Shown here in pieces: positions 1-7,624 of a stretch of DNA of 64,000 nucleotides. The notes beneath the pieces are model-generated. The model made no database searches, was not told where the DNA came from, and saw only the letters and a list, made by a program, of their open reading frames with translations. The position numbers were made by a program, and so were the translations under genes. Within the stretch, counting starts at the first letter, position 1. Every line of letters begins with the position of its first letter. The DNA comes from Aradus depressus (lineage: Eukaryota; Arthropoda; Insecta; Hemiptera; Aradidae), in assembly GCA_963662175.1 (NCBI GenBank), contig OY759217.1, positions 6,016,562 to 6,080,561 on the forward strand, in the 5' to 3' direction.

Positions 1-1
1 T

Positions 2-139
2 TTAATGCAAAAGAGGCAACCTAAATGTCCTCTCTGCCGGGAACCACTATCTGTTCCGCACATATTGGAAACTTGCATAGCACTCAAGCCCTGTAAGGAC
101 AGAGAAGAATGGCCTCATGATTCTTCAGCAGTTTTATAA
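2..139 (+). CDS. Non-LTR retrotransposon ORF2, C-terminal end (partial)
   Basis: The frame starting at base 2 is open from the window edge to a TAA at 137-139. It reads as the zinc-binding tail typical of the C-terminus of non-LTR retrotransposon ORF2 proteins: a CPLC pair followed by HILETC, the C-x2-C...H...C arrangement usually found after the reverse transcriptase/RNase H region. Only about 45 residues are inside the window, so the clade cannot be named. The likely untranslated region and A-rich tail follow downstream. Family assignment is by motif resemblance only. Confidence 0.5.
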   Translation, partial: LMQKRQPKCPLCREPLSVPHILETCIALKPCKDREEWPHDSSAVL

Positions 140-670
140 AATTGGTTCTCCATATACGATGCAGTTACTGCAATTCTTGCGGAATATCGATTTATATAAT
201 AAAATATAATGGGAGTTGGGTACTCTCCCCCTTCTGCGGCTCTTGAAGTGACAGGGAGAGAACCCCGATGTAATAGAGTACGGAGTGGTACCATGGGCTG
301 CTGCTCTCTGTGCTGTGACAGTGAGAGCTGTCAGGAGAGGTAGCCGCACTGAAGGTGCCCCCCCGAGAGAATATGTCGATGCGCCAAAGTTAAAAAAAAA
401 AAAAATAATAAAAAGAAAAGAACTACGAATAAATATAATTATTTTACTAAAATATTTATTTGCATTTCTTACATCTAGACTGAGCTATCTTCTCTGGATA
501 ATCTTCATGTTACCGGTTGAACCTGATGTAGATATACAGGGTGTCCCAGATAAACGGGCCACAATCCAAATAATTCGGAAACGATTAGTGCTAGCAAAAT
601 TTTACAAAGAATAAAAGTTGTACGTCTCAACGAGTGGTATGCAGTGGTTTGAAAAAAAAAATGAAAAATT
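140..670. other. Retrotransposon 3' UTR, A-rich tail and AT-rich spacer
   Basis: Sequence after the ORF2 stop, ending in an A-rich stretch with 14 A at 392-405, consistent with the 3' end of the retrotransposon that starts at the window edge. Further on, at 535-560, is a segment beginning ACAGGGTGTCCCAGATAAAC, which resembles ends of dispersed insect repeats but was not assigned. No gene is supported here. Confidence 0.35.
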
Positions 671-1650
671 TAATGTAATAGGGCTTAAATGGCCAACGGA
701 AGGAAAGGGTTTCCTTTTAAGCCCTTTAACAATTAACACAATTTAAAAGTACCTTAAAAAGTTAGGAAGAACCCAGCAAAAGAAATCTTTGTACCTGTAA
801 AACTACCTGAGATATGTTGGTCCTAAATCTGACCTCAGTATTTGACGTGTTAAACCTTTGAAAAGAGTGAGTACTGTAACTGAATTAAGAATGGTTCTTA
901 ATGTATTTTTTTCTTTACTTTCATTTAAAAGTACTCAGATTGTAATAATTATAATAATAAAAGGGCATAATTTGAGTACTCCTATTACTATTCACTTCTA
1001 TTACTATTCACTCCTTTTACTATTCACTCCCATTACTATTCACTTTTTGGTTGTTGCCAAGAGTGTCGAATCGGTCAGCCGAAGATTGGATGCATGTTTG
1101 AGAAATCGGGGAGCAATTTTTGAACATTTAGTGTAAATCAATAATCCTATCTACATGTAAGCATGTGTATATGTATTTTTAACGTAGTTCAGTTCTTCAT
1201 CTCTTGTTCAATTGTAATAATTACTTTATACTTGTATTGGTATTTCATTTCTGAAAGTGTTTATTGTTTATTTTATACCCTACAAAGATACCACTTTTCG
1301 GAAGCTTTTTTATTATGTCAGTTTTGCCCATTATGCCTGACTCAAATTATGCCCTTTTATTATTACAATTATTACAATCTGAGTATTTTTATATGAAAGT
1401 AAAGAAAAAAATACATTAAGAACCATTCTTAACTTCAGTTACAATAGGTACTCACTCTTTTTAAAGGTTGGACACGTCAAACACTGAGGTCAGATTTAGA
1501 ACCAACATATCTCAGGTAGTTTTACAGGTACAAAGATTTCTCTTGTGGGGTTCTTCCTAACTTTTTAAGTGCTTTTAAATTGTGTTAACTGTTAATGGGC
1601 TTAAAAGGAAACCCTTTCCTTCCGTTGGTCATTTAAGCCCTACTACATTA
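671..1650. mobile_element. 980-bp foldback (long-TIR) element
   Basis: Bases 671 to about 979 and about 1341-1650 are inverted copies of each other over about 310 bp with scattered substitutions. The middle contains short tandem copies of a TATTCACT-type unit at about 980-1045. There is no long ORF, so this is a non-autonomous foldback or MITE-like element. No clear target duplication was seen. The outer ends read approximately AATAGGGCTTAAATGGCC (left) and AGTAGGGCTTAAATGACC (right, reverse complement), reminiscent of the nearby Polinton terminus AGTAGGGTCAAATGGCC. Confidence 0.7.
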
Positions 1651-1651
1651 C

Positions 1652-1880
1652 GCCGTCCTTCGGATGGGACGTTAAGCGATGGTCCCGAGCATGTACGATG
1701 CCAGGTACTCGTTAAAGACCCCTGCCCTAGTTGAATAAAATTTTAGGGTAGACAAAATTTAGGACATCCATAGTAGAGTCGGGCTCATGCCCACCAGAGT
1801 GATGAAAGAGAGCTCTGGTAGTAGGCGTAGGCGATTTAACCTCGTAGTTAAAGCCCAAACATGAGTCATAATAACTAACC
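1652..1880 (+). repeat. Repeat tail of unidentified element, copy 1
   Basis: Begins CGTCCTTCGGATGGGACGTT, a motif resembling 3' ends of some invertebrate retroelements. It ends with a segment (about 1815-1875) that recurs in diverged form at about 3413-3478: CTCTGGTAG, then TAGTTAA, then ATGAGTCATAA and CTAAC. It is therefore dispersed repeat sequence. The class is inferred, not established. Confidence 0.4.
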
Positions 1881-2278
1881 AATAATAATTATTATTAATT
1901 GGAAAAAAAAAAGTGTGTTTCTAGTTTATATAAAAAGTATTGTGTTATATTTGATTTCTGTATTTTCTTATGAATAAAAATTGTTCCGCTTGTTGGCTTG
2001 CGAAAATGTTTTTTCTTTTTTTGGTAATTAGATCACCAACTTCACAGGACAGTTGTAAATAGAATATATGTTAGTTAGTTATTCTGCAGCCCTTTTTTCT
2101 TGACGCAACCTAATTTATAATAGTAATCCTATACAGGATTTCAAAAATATTCAGCAAATTTCAACAGGTTAAGACTGTGGCTAATGGGAAGATTTTGAGA
2201 TTAATAAATATCACTCTGCAGCTTGTTCATTCATTTATATTATTTATTATTCTTTCTTTTAGTGTCTGTATATATATA
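1881..2278. other. AT-rich spacer, nothing recognised
   Basis: Low-complexity AT-rich DNA between two repeats. No ORF, RNA gene or repeat that I recognise. Confidence 0.5.
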
Positions 2279-3088
2279 TGGTTTTTCTGATAAACCGAAA
2301 AAAAAAAAAAAATGGAGCAAAACGCCGCTAACCGCACTTTTCTATCTCAACCCGTTCCCGAGATATGTATTGTTAAAATTTTTTTTCGATAAAACCACGT
2401 TTTATACCATAAAACCCGACATTTCTCTAATTTAAACCAATTTTTAAACTTTTGACCACATTTTCGGAATCAGCGTTAAATTTCCTATCAGACTAGTGTA
2501 TGTTCAACTTTGAAAATTAGTGTGGCCAGTTCAGGTCTCAGAATAACAAGGCCACACTTATGATCTCTAGATTAAAAAAAAAAAAATGTAGTATTTGTGA
2601 CCTGCTTAGATTCGATTTACATCACGTTTTTTCGCATTCAACCTTAAATGTTTCCATGAAATCGATACGGAATCGCAAAGTTGACCATACCAATAGAAAG
2701 CCGATCAAATTTGCAAGTTTTTTAGCCCCCTGGGCGGTTGAAGCGGTCCTTGAGCGGGAAAATAGTTGACGTGGAAGTATTTCCCGAATTTTTAATTTTT
2801 CTAAAATGTTAACGTTTTAGCTCTTATTTCGGTTCCAATTTGGTATTTTTCAAAGTTGAACGTACACTAGTCTGATAAGAAATTTAACGCTGATTTCGAA
2901 AATGTGGTCAAAAGTTTAAAAGTTGGTTTAAAATCGAGAAATGTGGGTTTTTATGGTACAAAACGTGGTTTTCTCGAAAAAAAACTTTAACAAAACATAT
3001 CTCGGGTTGAGATAGAAAAGTGCGGTTAGCGGCGTTTTTCGGTCTAGTTTCACCCAAGTTTTTTTTTTCGGTTTATCAGAAACATCCT
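2279..3088. mobile_element. Foldback element with about 235-bp inverted arms
   Basis: The left arm (about 2279-2516) and right arm (about 2847-3088) are inverted copies, outermost common motif TTTCTGATAAACCGAAAAAA. About 330 bp lie between them. CTGTATA occurs on both sides (2266-2272 and 3087-3093) and may be the target duplication, though it lies in AT-rich sequence. No long ORF, hence a non-autonomous element. Confidence 0.65.
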
Positions 3089-3238
3089 GTATAATGTATT
3101 TGCTCTTGAGCTAGAAGTTCCTCAATGTATTAAACTGTAATTAATTATAGTATGGAAATATGCACAGTGTAGTGTAATTAATGTATCCTTCGGTACGATC
3201 TTTTTAAGATCAAGACGAAGAAACTCAGTTTCTTAGTA

Positions 3239-3413
3239 TGTTATTCACAATAAAATTACATCTCTTGCTTCCTAAGCTCAAGATCATGGGTTTATTTTAT
3301 TTGGTAGGTAAAATAAGGTTAAACACGCGGTCCAAGTTTATTTTACCTCCCAGATAAAATAAACCCATGATCTTGAGCTCAATAAGCAAGAGATGTAATT
3401 TTGTTGTGAATAA
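3239..3413. repeat. Near-perfect 75-bp inverted repeat (hairpin)
   Basis: Bases from about 3239 to 3313 (including ACATCTCTTGC and GATCATGGGTTTATTTTAT) are repeated in reverse complement at about 3335-3413 with very few mismatches and a loop of about 20-30 bp. This is a long snap-back, perhaps a small palindromic transposon or a rearrangement junction. Confidence 0.7.
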
Positions 3414-3480
3414 CTCTGGTAGGAGGCGATATGACCTTGTAGTTAATGCCTGGATATGAGTCATAACAACTAACTGTAAT
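3413..3480 (+). repeat. Repeat tail of unidentified element, copy 2
   Basis: Diverged copy of about 1815-1875, in the same orientation: CTCTGGTAGGAGGCG, TTGTAGTTAA, ATGAGTCATAACAACTAAC. It directly abuts the hairpin, so the hairpin may be inserted in, or belong to, this repeat. From 3481 to 3765 I see only AT-rich sequence. Confidence 0.4.
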
Positions 3481-3765
3481 ATTACATGAAGGAGACAGCT
3501 GATCCTTTCTACCCGAATCGGGAGTACATAAGGGTAATAAATCAAACAAACATTTACAAAGAACAAGATAATGGAATTGTATTATCATATTATTATTATT
3601 ATTATTTCACCATTTTTTAGCCCTCTTCTCCTAAGCCTGGAATTGAGATCGGTTCTACAGCTTCCCTACCGCCAACTTTTAGATTTGTTGCGACAACTTA
3701 TGAACTTTTAGAAGTTTTTCTAATGCATTTTTAGTCGGAGGTATTTAAAATTTGTAATCTTCTTT

Positions 3766-3771
3766 ATTCTC
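3766..3771. repeat. Left target site duplication ATTCTC
   Basis: ATTCTC lies immediately left of the element end AGTAGGGTC, and the same hexamer lies immediately right of the opposite end. Six bases is the known target duplication length for Polinton/Maverick integrases. Confidence 0.93.
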
Positions 3772-4190
3772 AGTAGGGTCAAATGGCCGGACCTGGGCCA
3801 GTTAAAGGGGCGCTATGCTGGTCTAGTAGTGCCCAGGCTTAAATGGACCAAAGTAGGTCAGGTTTTAAAGGGTGGGTCACGCTTGGACTCGTGGTTTTAA
3901 AGTCCAGTGGACTGGTGTGTCAGATGTGTGTCAAACAGATGTAAACCTATCATTTATTTATTTTGATATCTCAAAAAAATCGCTAGCGTCTGAGAGGTCA
4001 TTCAACCGTATATGTAAACAGACGACGAGAGGTCATCCAACCTTCGGTGAGTGTGTCTTACAGATGTAATTCATATATTTATTTTGCTATCTCAGTGATT
4101 CGAAAAAAAAAATCGCTAGCGTCTGCCAGGTCATTGAACCTTGCATATAAACACACGAGATTATACCACCACCTCATTCAACTTTCAGTG
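3772..4190 (+). repeat. Polinton left terminal inverted repeat
   Basis: Starts AGTAGGGTCAAATGGCC and matches the reverse complement of 19007-19415. I found only two substitutions and a 10-bp segment near 4146-4155 that is absent on the right. Inside is an imperfect direct repeat with a 133-bp spacing (about 3938-4030 and 4063-4160), each copy carrying the palindrome CGCTAGCG (3981-3988, 4114-4121) followed by a GGTCATT.AACC motif. A 65-codon open frame at 3872-4069 occurs identically in the other repeat and is probably not a gene. Confidence 0.95.
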
Positions 4191-4514
4191 TGTATGTGAA
4201 AACTTATCATTTTGGTATCCTACAGAAATTTTTTCGAAAAACGGTGAGCGAAAAATGTATTATTGAGAAATTAACACAGTCAACGAACTTTCAGTTTAGA
4301 AAGTATGAGAGTGGTTTATCTGGTGAAAGTAGGAGCAAAGATGACCACCTTCGTGAGAGCCTAATTTGCATACCGGTCCAGGACCGTGTCCTCCTTGCTC
4401 CTCATTTTTCGAAAGTGGAATTTTTTGAATATGTTGATTTTTCAAAATTTGATGCTTCTTCCGAGAATATAAAAAGACAGGAATCTAGCGGGTCCCATCA
4501 TTATCTAGCCAAAC
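4191..4514. other. Left subterminal region
   Basis: Non-repeated DNA between the left inverted repeat and the first gene. An overlapping 116-codon open frame (4190-4540) has no recognisable features and runs over the promoter and start of the next gene, so I do not call it. The proximal promoter lies at 4468-4502. Confidence 0.5.
4468..4502 (+). promoter_or_regulatory. Core promoter of first spliced gene
   Basis: TATAAAAA at 4468-4475, followed 32 nt later by an initiator-like TCATTA (A at 4500). The ATG at 4515 would be the first in the mRNA, with a leader of about 14 nt. Confidence 0.55.
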
Positions 4515-4936
4515 ATGGACACAGAAACTCAGGAGAGTGACTTGAACGCTTTAGTACAAAAACTAAATGCATCTAAGGCGGAATTCATACCGATAAATGA
4601 ATTAATAATAGATGAGAAATATTCGATTCTTGCAATGAAAAGAATAAATACAATTTACGGACCCAGTATAATCGCGACTTTCATTGAAGGAGATGTCGAC
4701 GAGCCCAGCGACAGCTTGAAAAGCATTTTTTTGCCGAAGCGCTATACCGAAATGTTTTCCGATGAAGAACTACTTCAAGCTTCAGGTTACTTTTTAAAAA
4801 AGAATAATAATTTAAAAATAAAGTCACTTTTTTAACAAAAACTAAAAATTTTTTTTTTTTTTTTACAGGCAATTTGAAATTGGCGTACAAAGGCCGAAGA
4901 ATCAATAAGGAGCATTTATTTGAATTCTCAGTGTAA
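4515..4936 (+). CDS. Small spliced Polinton protein, paralogue 1 (unknown function)
   Basis: Two exons, 4515-4785 and 4869-4936, with an 83-bp GT-AG intron whose acceptor follows a long T tract (TTTTACAG). The product is about 112 aa. Without splicing, the frame runs into AT-rich intron sequence and stops at 4835. The second exon supplies a conserved ending (LAYKGR ... FEFSV) that matches the end of the next gene, which proves the intron by comparison. Shared motifs with that paralogue are EKY.IL.MK, YG.SI.AT, FLPKRYT.MF and YKGR. I recognise this type from arthropod mobile elements but know no function. The short beta-rich layout could suit a small nucleic-acid-binding (OB-like) fold; that is speculation. 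The start is supported by the TATA box upstream. Confidence 0.75.
4786..4868 (+). other. Intron of paralogue 1 (83 bp, phase 1)
   Basis: Donor CAG|GTTACT, acceptor TTTTACAG|GC after about 17 T. It splits a glycine codon after its first base, exactly as in the neighbouring paralogue. Confidence 0.75.
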
Positions 4937-5091
4937 TCTAGTGTATTTTTGAAAAATATATAATTTGTAATCAAGTGTTGACTTTATTTACACAACCAAA
5001 AATGATGAAATCTCACCCCCCCTCAAACACAAATTTGTGCCAACCTACTTTCTAAAAGAAACTTGTATGAATTTGAAATGTCAAATCCGAG

Positions 5092-5129
5092 TATATAAAC
5101 CCTCTGAGATCCCCGAATTGGTATCAGTC
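5092..5129 (+). promoter_or_regulatory. Core promoter of second spliced gene
   Basis: TATATAAA at 5092-5099 and a consensus arthropod initiator TCAGTC at 5124-5129 (A at 5126, 34 nt downstream). The first ATG after it is at 5159, giving a leader of about 33 nt and pointing to the short 5' coding exon. Confidence 0.65.
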
Positions 5130-5158
5130 TTTCGTCTGAGAACATCTCATCTCCAATA

Positions 5159-5703
5159 ATGAACACTTCTGCTTCTAGCGCTTCCAAGGTATATTCTAAA
5201 ATTCTCTTAGACATTTTTATACTCTAAAAAAATTCGATAATAATTTCATGATGGCACAAATTTTTCAACATCTTGTAGATTTCATCTCTTGTAAGAAAAC
5301 TAAACACCAAAATGCGTGGTGAAGTCGTATCTATGACCGAATTAACAGTAGGTGAAAAATATAGAATTCTTACCATGAAAAAAATTGAGACAAGTTATGG
5401 TCTTAGTATAATGGCAACGGTGATTGAAGATGAGGACCGTAATGCACAAAGATGGAATGATGGTCAGAAAACGGTTTTTTTACCAAAAAGATATACTAAA
5501 ATGTTTACCGATGATGATTTAAAAGATGCAGAAGGTAATAAAAAAAAAGCTTAAGCCGTAATTTTTGACTTAGATAATTTTTTTAAAATTATTAAGCATC
5601 TCATTTATTTTTTTTTTAATTTTAATTTTTTGTAGGTAAGCTAAATATGGTGTATAAAGGTCGTGGATCAAGACAGGAGTATCTCTTAGAGTTTTCAATG
5701 TAG
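5159..5703 (+). CDS. Small spliced Polinton protein, paralogue 2 (unknown function)
   Basis: Three exons, 5159-5188, 5279-5534 and 5636-5703, with GT-AG introns of 90 and 101 bp. The product is about 117 aa. Exon 1 encodes only ten residues rich in Ser and Ala. The start of exon 2, before the ATG at 5312, matches the paralogue's N-terminus (LV.KLN), so the gene does not begin at 5312. The second intron sits in a glycine codon, phase 1, at the same point as in paralogue 1. Shared core motifs are EKY.IL.MK, YG.SI.AT, FLPKRYT.MF and YKGR, with the ending LLEFSM. AATAAA lies at 5735-5740. Both genes therefore arose by duplication of a spliced ancestor. Function is unknown; expression early in the element's cycle is plausible but not shown. 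Confidence 0.75.
5189..5278 (+). other. Intron 1 of paralogue 2 (90 bp, phase 0)
   Basis: Donor AAG|GTATAT, acceptor CTTGTAG|AT. Joining keeps the frame into the body of the gene and restores the N-terminal similarity to paralogue 1, which has no intron at this place. Confidence 0.65.
5535..5635 (+). other. Intron 2 of paralogue 2 (101 bp, phase 1)
   Basis: Donor AAG|GTAATA, acceptor TTTTTTGTAG|GT after a T-rich tract. Same position and phase as the single intron of paralogue 1. Confidence 0.75.
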
Positions 5704-5837
5704 AGAATTCAATGTAATACCGATATTTTGAAATAATAAAAATCTGATTAAAAACGTATTGATATTGATTTATAAACACCTTAAGGGAAGGGGAAAAAAT
5801 AAATAAAATAATTTGAAAAGATTTTATTTTTTTATAT

Positions 5838-6785
5838 TCACACTAATTGAGATAAATTGACCCAACTCTTTTCTGACAGTCCGAACCACTTCACATATAT
5901 ACGATTCCCTTTTCGTCGAAGAACTTTTTCAATGAGATAAACACCAGGATCCTTTACAATCTGTAATTCTTCTTTATAAAATGCGCCAAATATGTCTTGA
6001 TTATTCGCATCTTGTAAAAGGTATGTGATGGGGTTTGTAAATTGCACCTTGACAACTTTGAAGATCTCAGGTGAGAATTGAGCAAGATAGCCTTTGGCAA
6101 ATGCATTGCGTAATTTTGATATGCGGACATAATCCCCCTCCTTGAATTTAGGTTTGGTAGTGGTAGCCGGGACTGAATAAACAGTGGCAATTAGCTCATT
6201 TTGAAGCTTCTTATTAGCGACAACCTCAGACGGAGTGGCTTGAATTGTACGGTGCTTTGTATTATTATATCTTGAAAGCAGAGCAGGTAGCAAGTCGACA
6301 TATTTATGATTTCCATTCAAGGTGAACATTTTCCACATATGTCCTTTTAATGTTCTATTGAATCGTTCAGCAATCGAAGCCTTTTTTCCAGAGTATGTAG
6401 AATAGTGGTGAATATTATTTTTTTTCATAAGAGTCTGGAAGTTAGTATTGTAGAATTCACGTCCTTCATCTGTAAGCAATAATTGAGGTATACGTTTACT
6501 CTCGAGAAATATAGTCTCTAGCGCTTTTGTAACTTCTGGTCCTGTCTTTCGCTTCAATGGTATTGCCCAGGCATATTTCGAGAAGCCATCGATTACGGTC
6601 AATAAATATTTAAAGCCTTTATTGACTCGCCAATATGGCACCATCTCGACTAAATCTGCCTCCCACAAATCGTCCACTCCTTTTAAAAGCACTTTACGTC
6701 GAGGATAATTAACACGAGCTGGTTTATGGAGTTCTCTAACGACAACTTCTCTTGGTGTGTAAGGTTTTGAAAGTATATTCCCCAT
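5838..6785 (-). CDS. INT: Polinton integrase (RVE family, chromodomain-like tail)
   Basis: A 315-aa DDE integrase that would insert the element DNA into the host genome, making 6-bp duplications. The catalytic triad is visible: D44 (WEADLVEM), D106 (LLTDEGREF) and E140 (KASIAERFNRTLK), with 33 residues between the last two. The middle (about 36-190) is the RNase H-like core. The C-terminal 34 residues (YLIEKVL, YVKWFG, SW) look like a chromodomain, known in Polinton and Ty3-type integrases for chromatin targeting. A classic HHCC zinc finger is not obvious at the N-terminus. It is the last gene of the leftward block, 46 bp after the fibre-like gene, with a possible polyadenylation signal (AATAAA on the minus strand, 5823-5828) just past the stop. 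The frame is intact. Confidence 0.95.
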   Translation of the reverse strand: MGNILSKPYTPREVVVRELHKPARVNYPRRKVLLKGVDDLWEADLVEMVPYWRVNKGFKYLLTVIDGFSKYAWAIPLKRKTGPEVTKALETIFLESKRIPQLLLTDEGREFYNTNFQTLMKKNNIHHYSTYSGKKASIAERFNRTLKGHMWKMFTLNGNHKYVDLLPALLSRYNNTKHRTIQATPSEVVANKKLQNELIATVYSVPATTTKPKFKEGDYVRISKLRNAFAKGYLAQFSPEIFKVVKVQFTNPITYLLQDANNQDIFGAFYKEELQIVKDPGVYLIEKVLRRKGNRIYVKWFGLSEKSWVNLSQLV

Positions 6786-6831
6786 GACAAACTCTATCAG
6801 ACTAATACTAAATCAATTGTCTCACTTTAAT

Positions 6832-7398
6832 TTAAGCATCATGGTTCTGCTTTTTTAGCATATATTTCGACAGTTCTCGTTGAAGATGCTGAAGAGTTAC
6901 ATATCCAGAATTATCAATTTTCTTGACCAAGTAAGCCAATTCTCTTTGAAGATAATTCAGTGTGACTACATCATTAGAATCTATGGGAGGGCTGACATTT
7001 ACTAGTCTTTTCTTACTCCCATTGATATATGCTCCAGGCCAATTTTTGAGATCAGTGTAGAACCTTGCCGATCTGTCCACATATCCTTTCGTAGCTGCAT
7101 CAGAGGGGTCCGATGGATCCTCTATATGTATTAGCCTTTTAGCATTAAAGTCAATTTTGCTTCCTGACTGAGAAAAATGTGAAATTCGAGAATCGACATA
7201 ATTTCTGGAAGCAGCATCTGATCCCTCCAATCCTTCTCCTAAATTGATTATTCGCCTATGGTTGACATCGAGAACTCCTCCAGCTTCAACCTGTCTGAAT
7301 CGGTCCTCTCCTTTTAAAGCTTGAACTGTATTGTATAATTTTTGCTGATTGCGGTAATACCGCTTACCAACATGCCGTCCGAACTTGTCAATGGTCAT
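6832..7398 (-). CDS. Fibre-like protein with phage-tail-fibre-type repeats
   Basis: 188 aa. Three successive segments of about 30 residues (roughly 42-72, 80-109 and 122-153) follow one plan: a strand ending in R-[IL]-[IV], a Pro/Gly-rich turn, then DAA..YVD (twice exact: SDAASRNYVD, SDAATKGYVD; the third has degraded to NDVVTLNYLQ). The DAA-x2-YVD signature is well known from phage and large-virus tail-fibre shaft repeats, where it forms trimeric beta structures and helices. The N-terminus is basic and may attach to the capsid. The C-terminus carries LQREL repeated twice (LNYLQREL, LQHLQREL), suggesting a coiled coil. I infer a virion-surface attachment or spike role. A promoter with a perfect TCAGTT initiator precedes it. 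Confidence 0.65.
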   Translation of the reverse strand: MTIDKFGRHVGKRYYRNQQKLYNTVQALKGEDRFRQVEAGGVLDVNHRRIINLGEGLEGSDAASRNYVDSRISHFSQSGSKIDFNAKRLIHIEDPSDPSDAATKGYVDRSARFYTDLKNWPGAYINGSKKRLVNVSPPIDSNDVVTLNYLQRELAYLVKKIDNSGYVTLQHLQRELSKYMLKKQNHDA

Positions 7399-7403
7399 TT
7401 TAG

Positions 7404-7436
7404 AACTGAAACCCCTCAGGTGAAATAGACTCTATA
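7404..7436 (-). promoter_or_regulatory. Core promoter of fibre-like gene
   Basis: On the minus strand, TATAGAG (7436-7430) is followed by the exact initiator TCAGTT (7409-7404, A at 7407), 29 nt apart. The TATA box lies inside the last codons of the upstream RING gene. The predicted leader is about 8 nt. Confidence 0.6.
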
Positions 7437-7622
7437 CACACCAATTTTTGAACTTCTACAATATGGACAAAAAATACAAAAAACAGAACAGTCCATACAG
7501 GTAAAATGACCACATGGTAATATGACCGTATCTACAATGGCATCGAAACACACCTTACAACGAAGATCTACCAAATATTCCTCTGAATTTTCTGATTCCT
7601 CCTCATCTTCACTAGAGCTCAT
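7416..7622 (-). CDS. Small RING-finger protein, IAP-type RING
   Basis: 68 aa: an acidic Ser/Glu-rich N-terminus (1-15), then a C3HC4 RING with ligands C22, C25, C37, H39, C42, C45, C52 and C55. The PCGH, CPYCR and terminal YRVYF motifs place it nearest the C-terminal RING of inhibitor-of-apoptosis proteins. No BIR domain is present. RING proteins of this kind are E3 ubiquitin ligases; I infer possible modulation of host apoptosis or other ubiquitin-dependent pathways. The gene starts 2 bp after the stop of the DUF8207-like gene (TAA-TC-ATG), so it might be translated by reinitiation or from its own unseen promoter. Ligand spacing is intact. Confidence 0.8.
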   Translation of the reverse strand: MSSSEDEEESENSEEYLVDLRCKVCFDAIVDTVILPCGHFTCMDCSVFCIFCPYCRSSKIGVYRVYFT

Positions 7623-7624
7623 GA

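Noticed and set aside
858..1396. Open frames within the 980-bp foldback element
   Set aside because: AT-rich, low-complexity translations spanning the inverted arms and the TATTCACT microsatellite; no motif.
3872..4069. 65-codon open frame in the left inverted repeat, repeated identically on the minus strand at 19118-19315
   Set aside because: Identity is explained by the inverted repeats; the frame has no motif or promoter.
4190..4540. 116-codon open frame before the first spliced gene
   Set aside because: No recognisable protein features, and it overlaps the TATA box and start of a better-supported gene.
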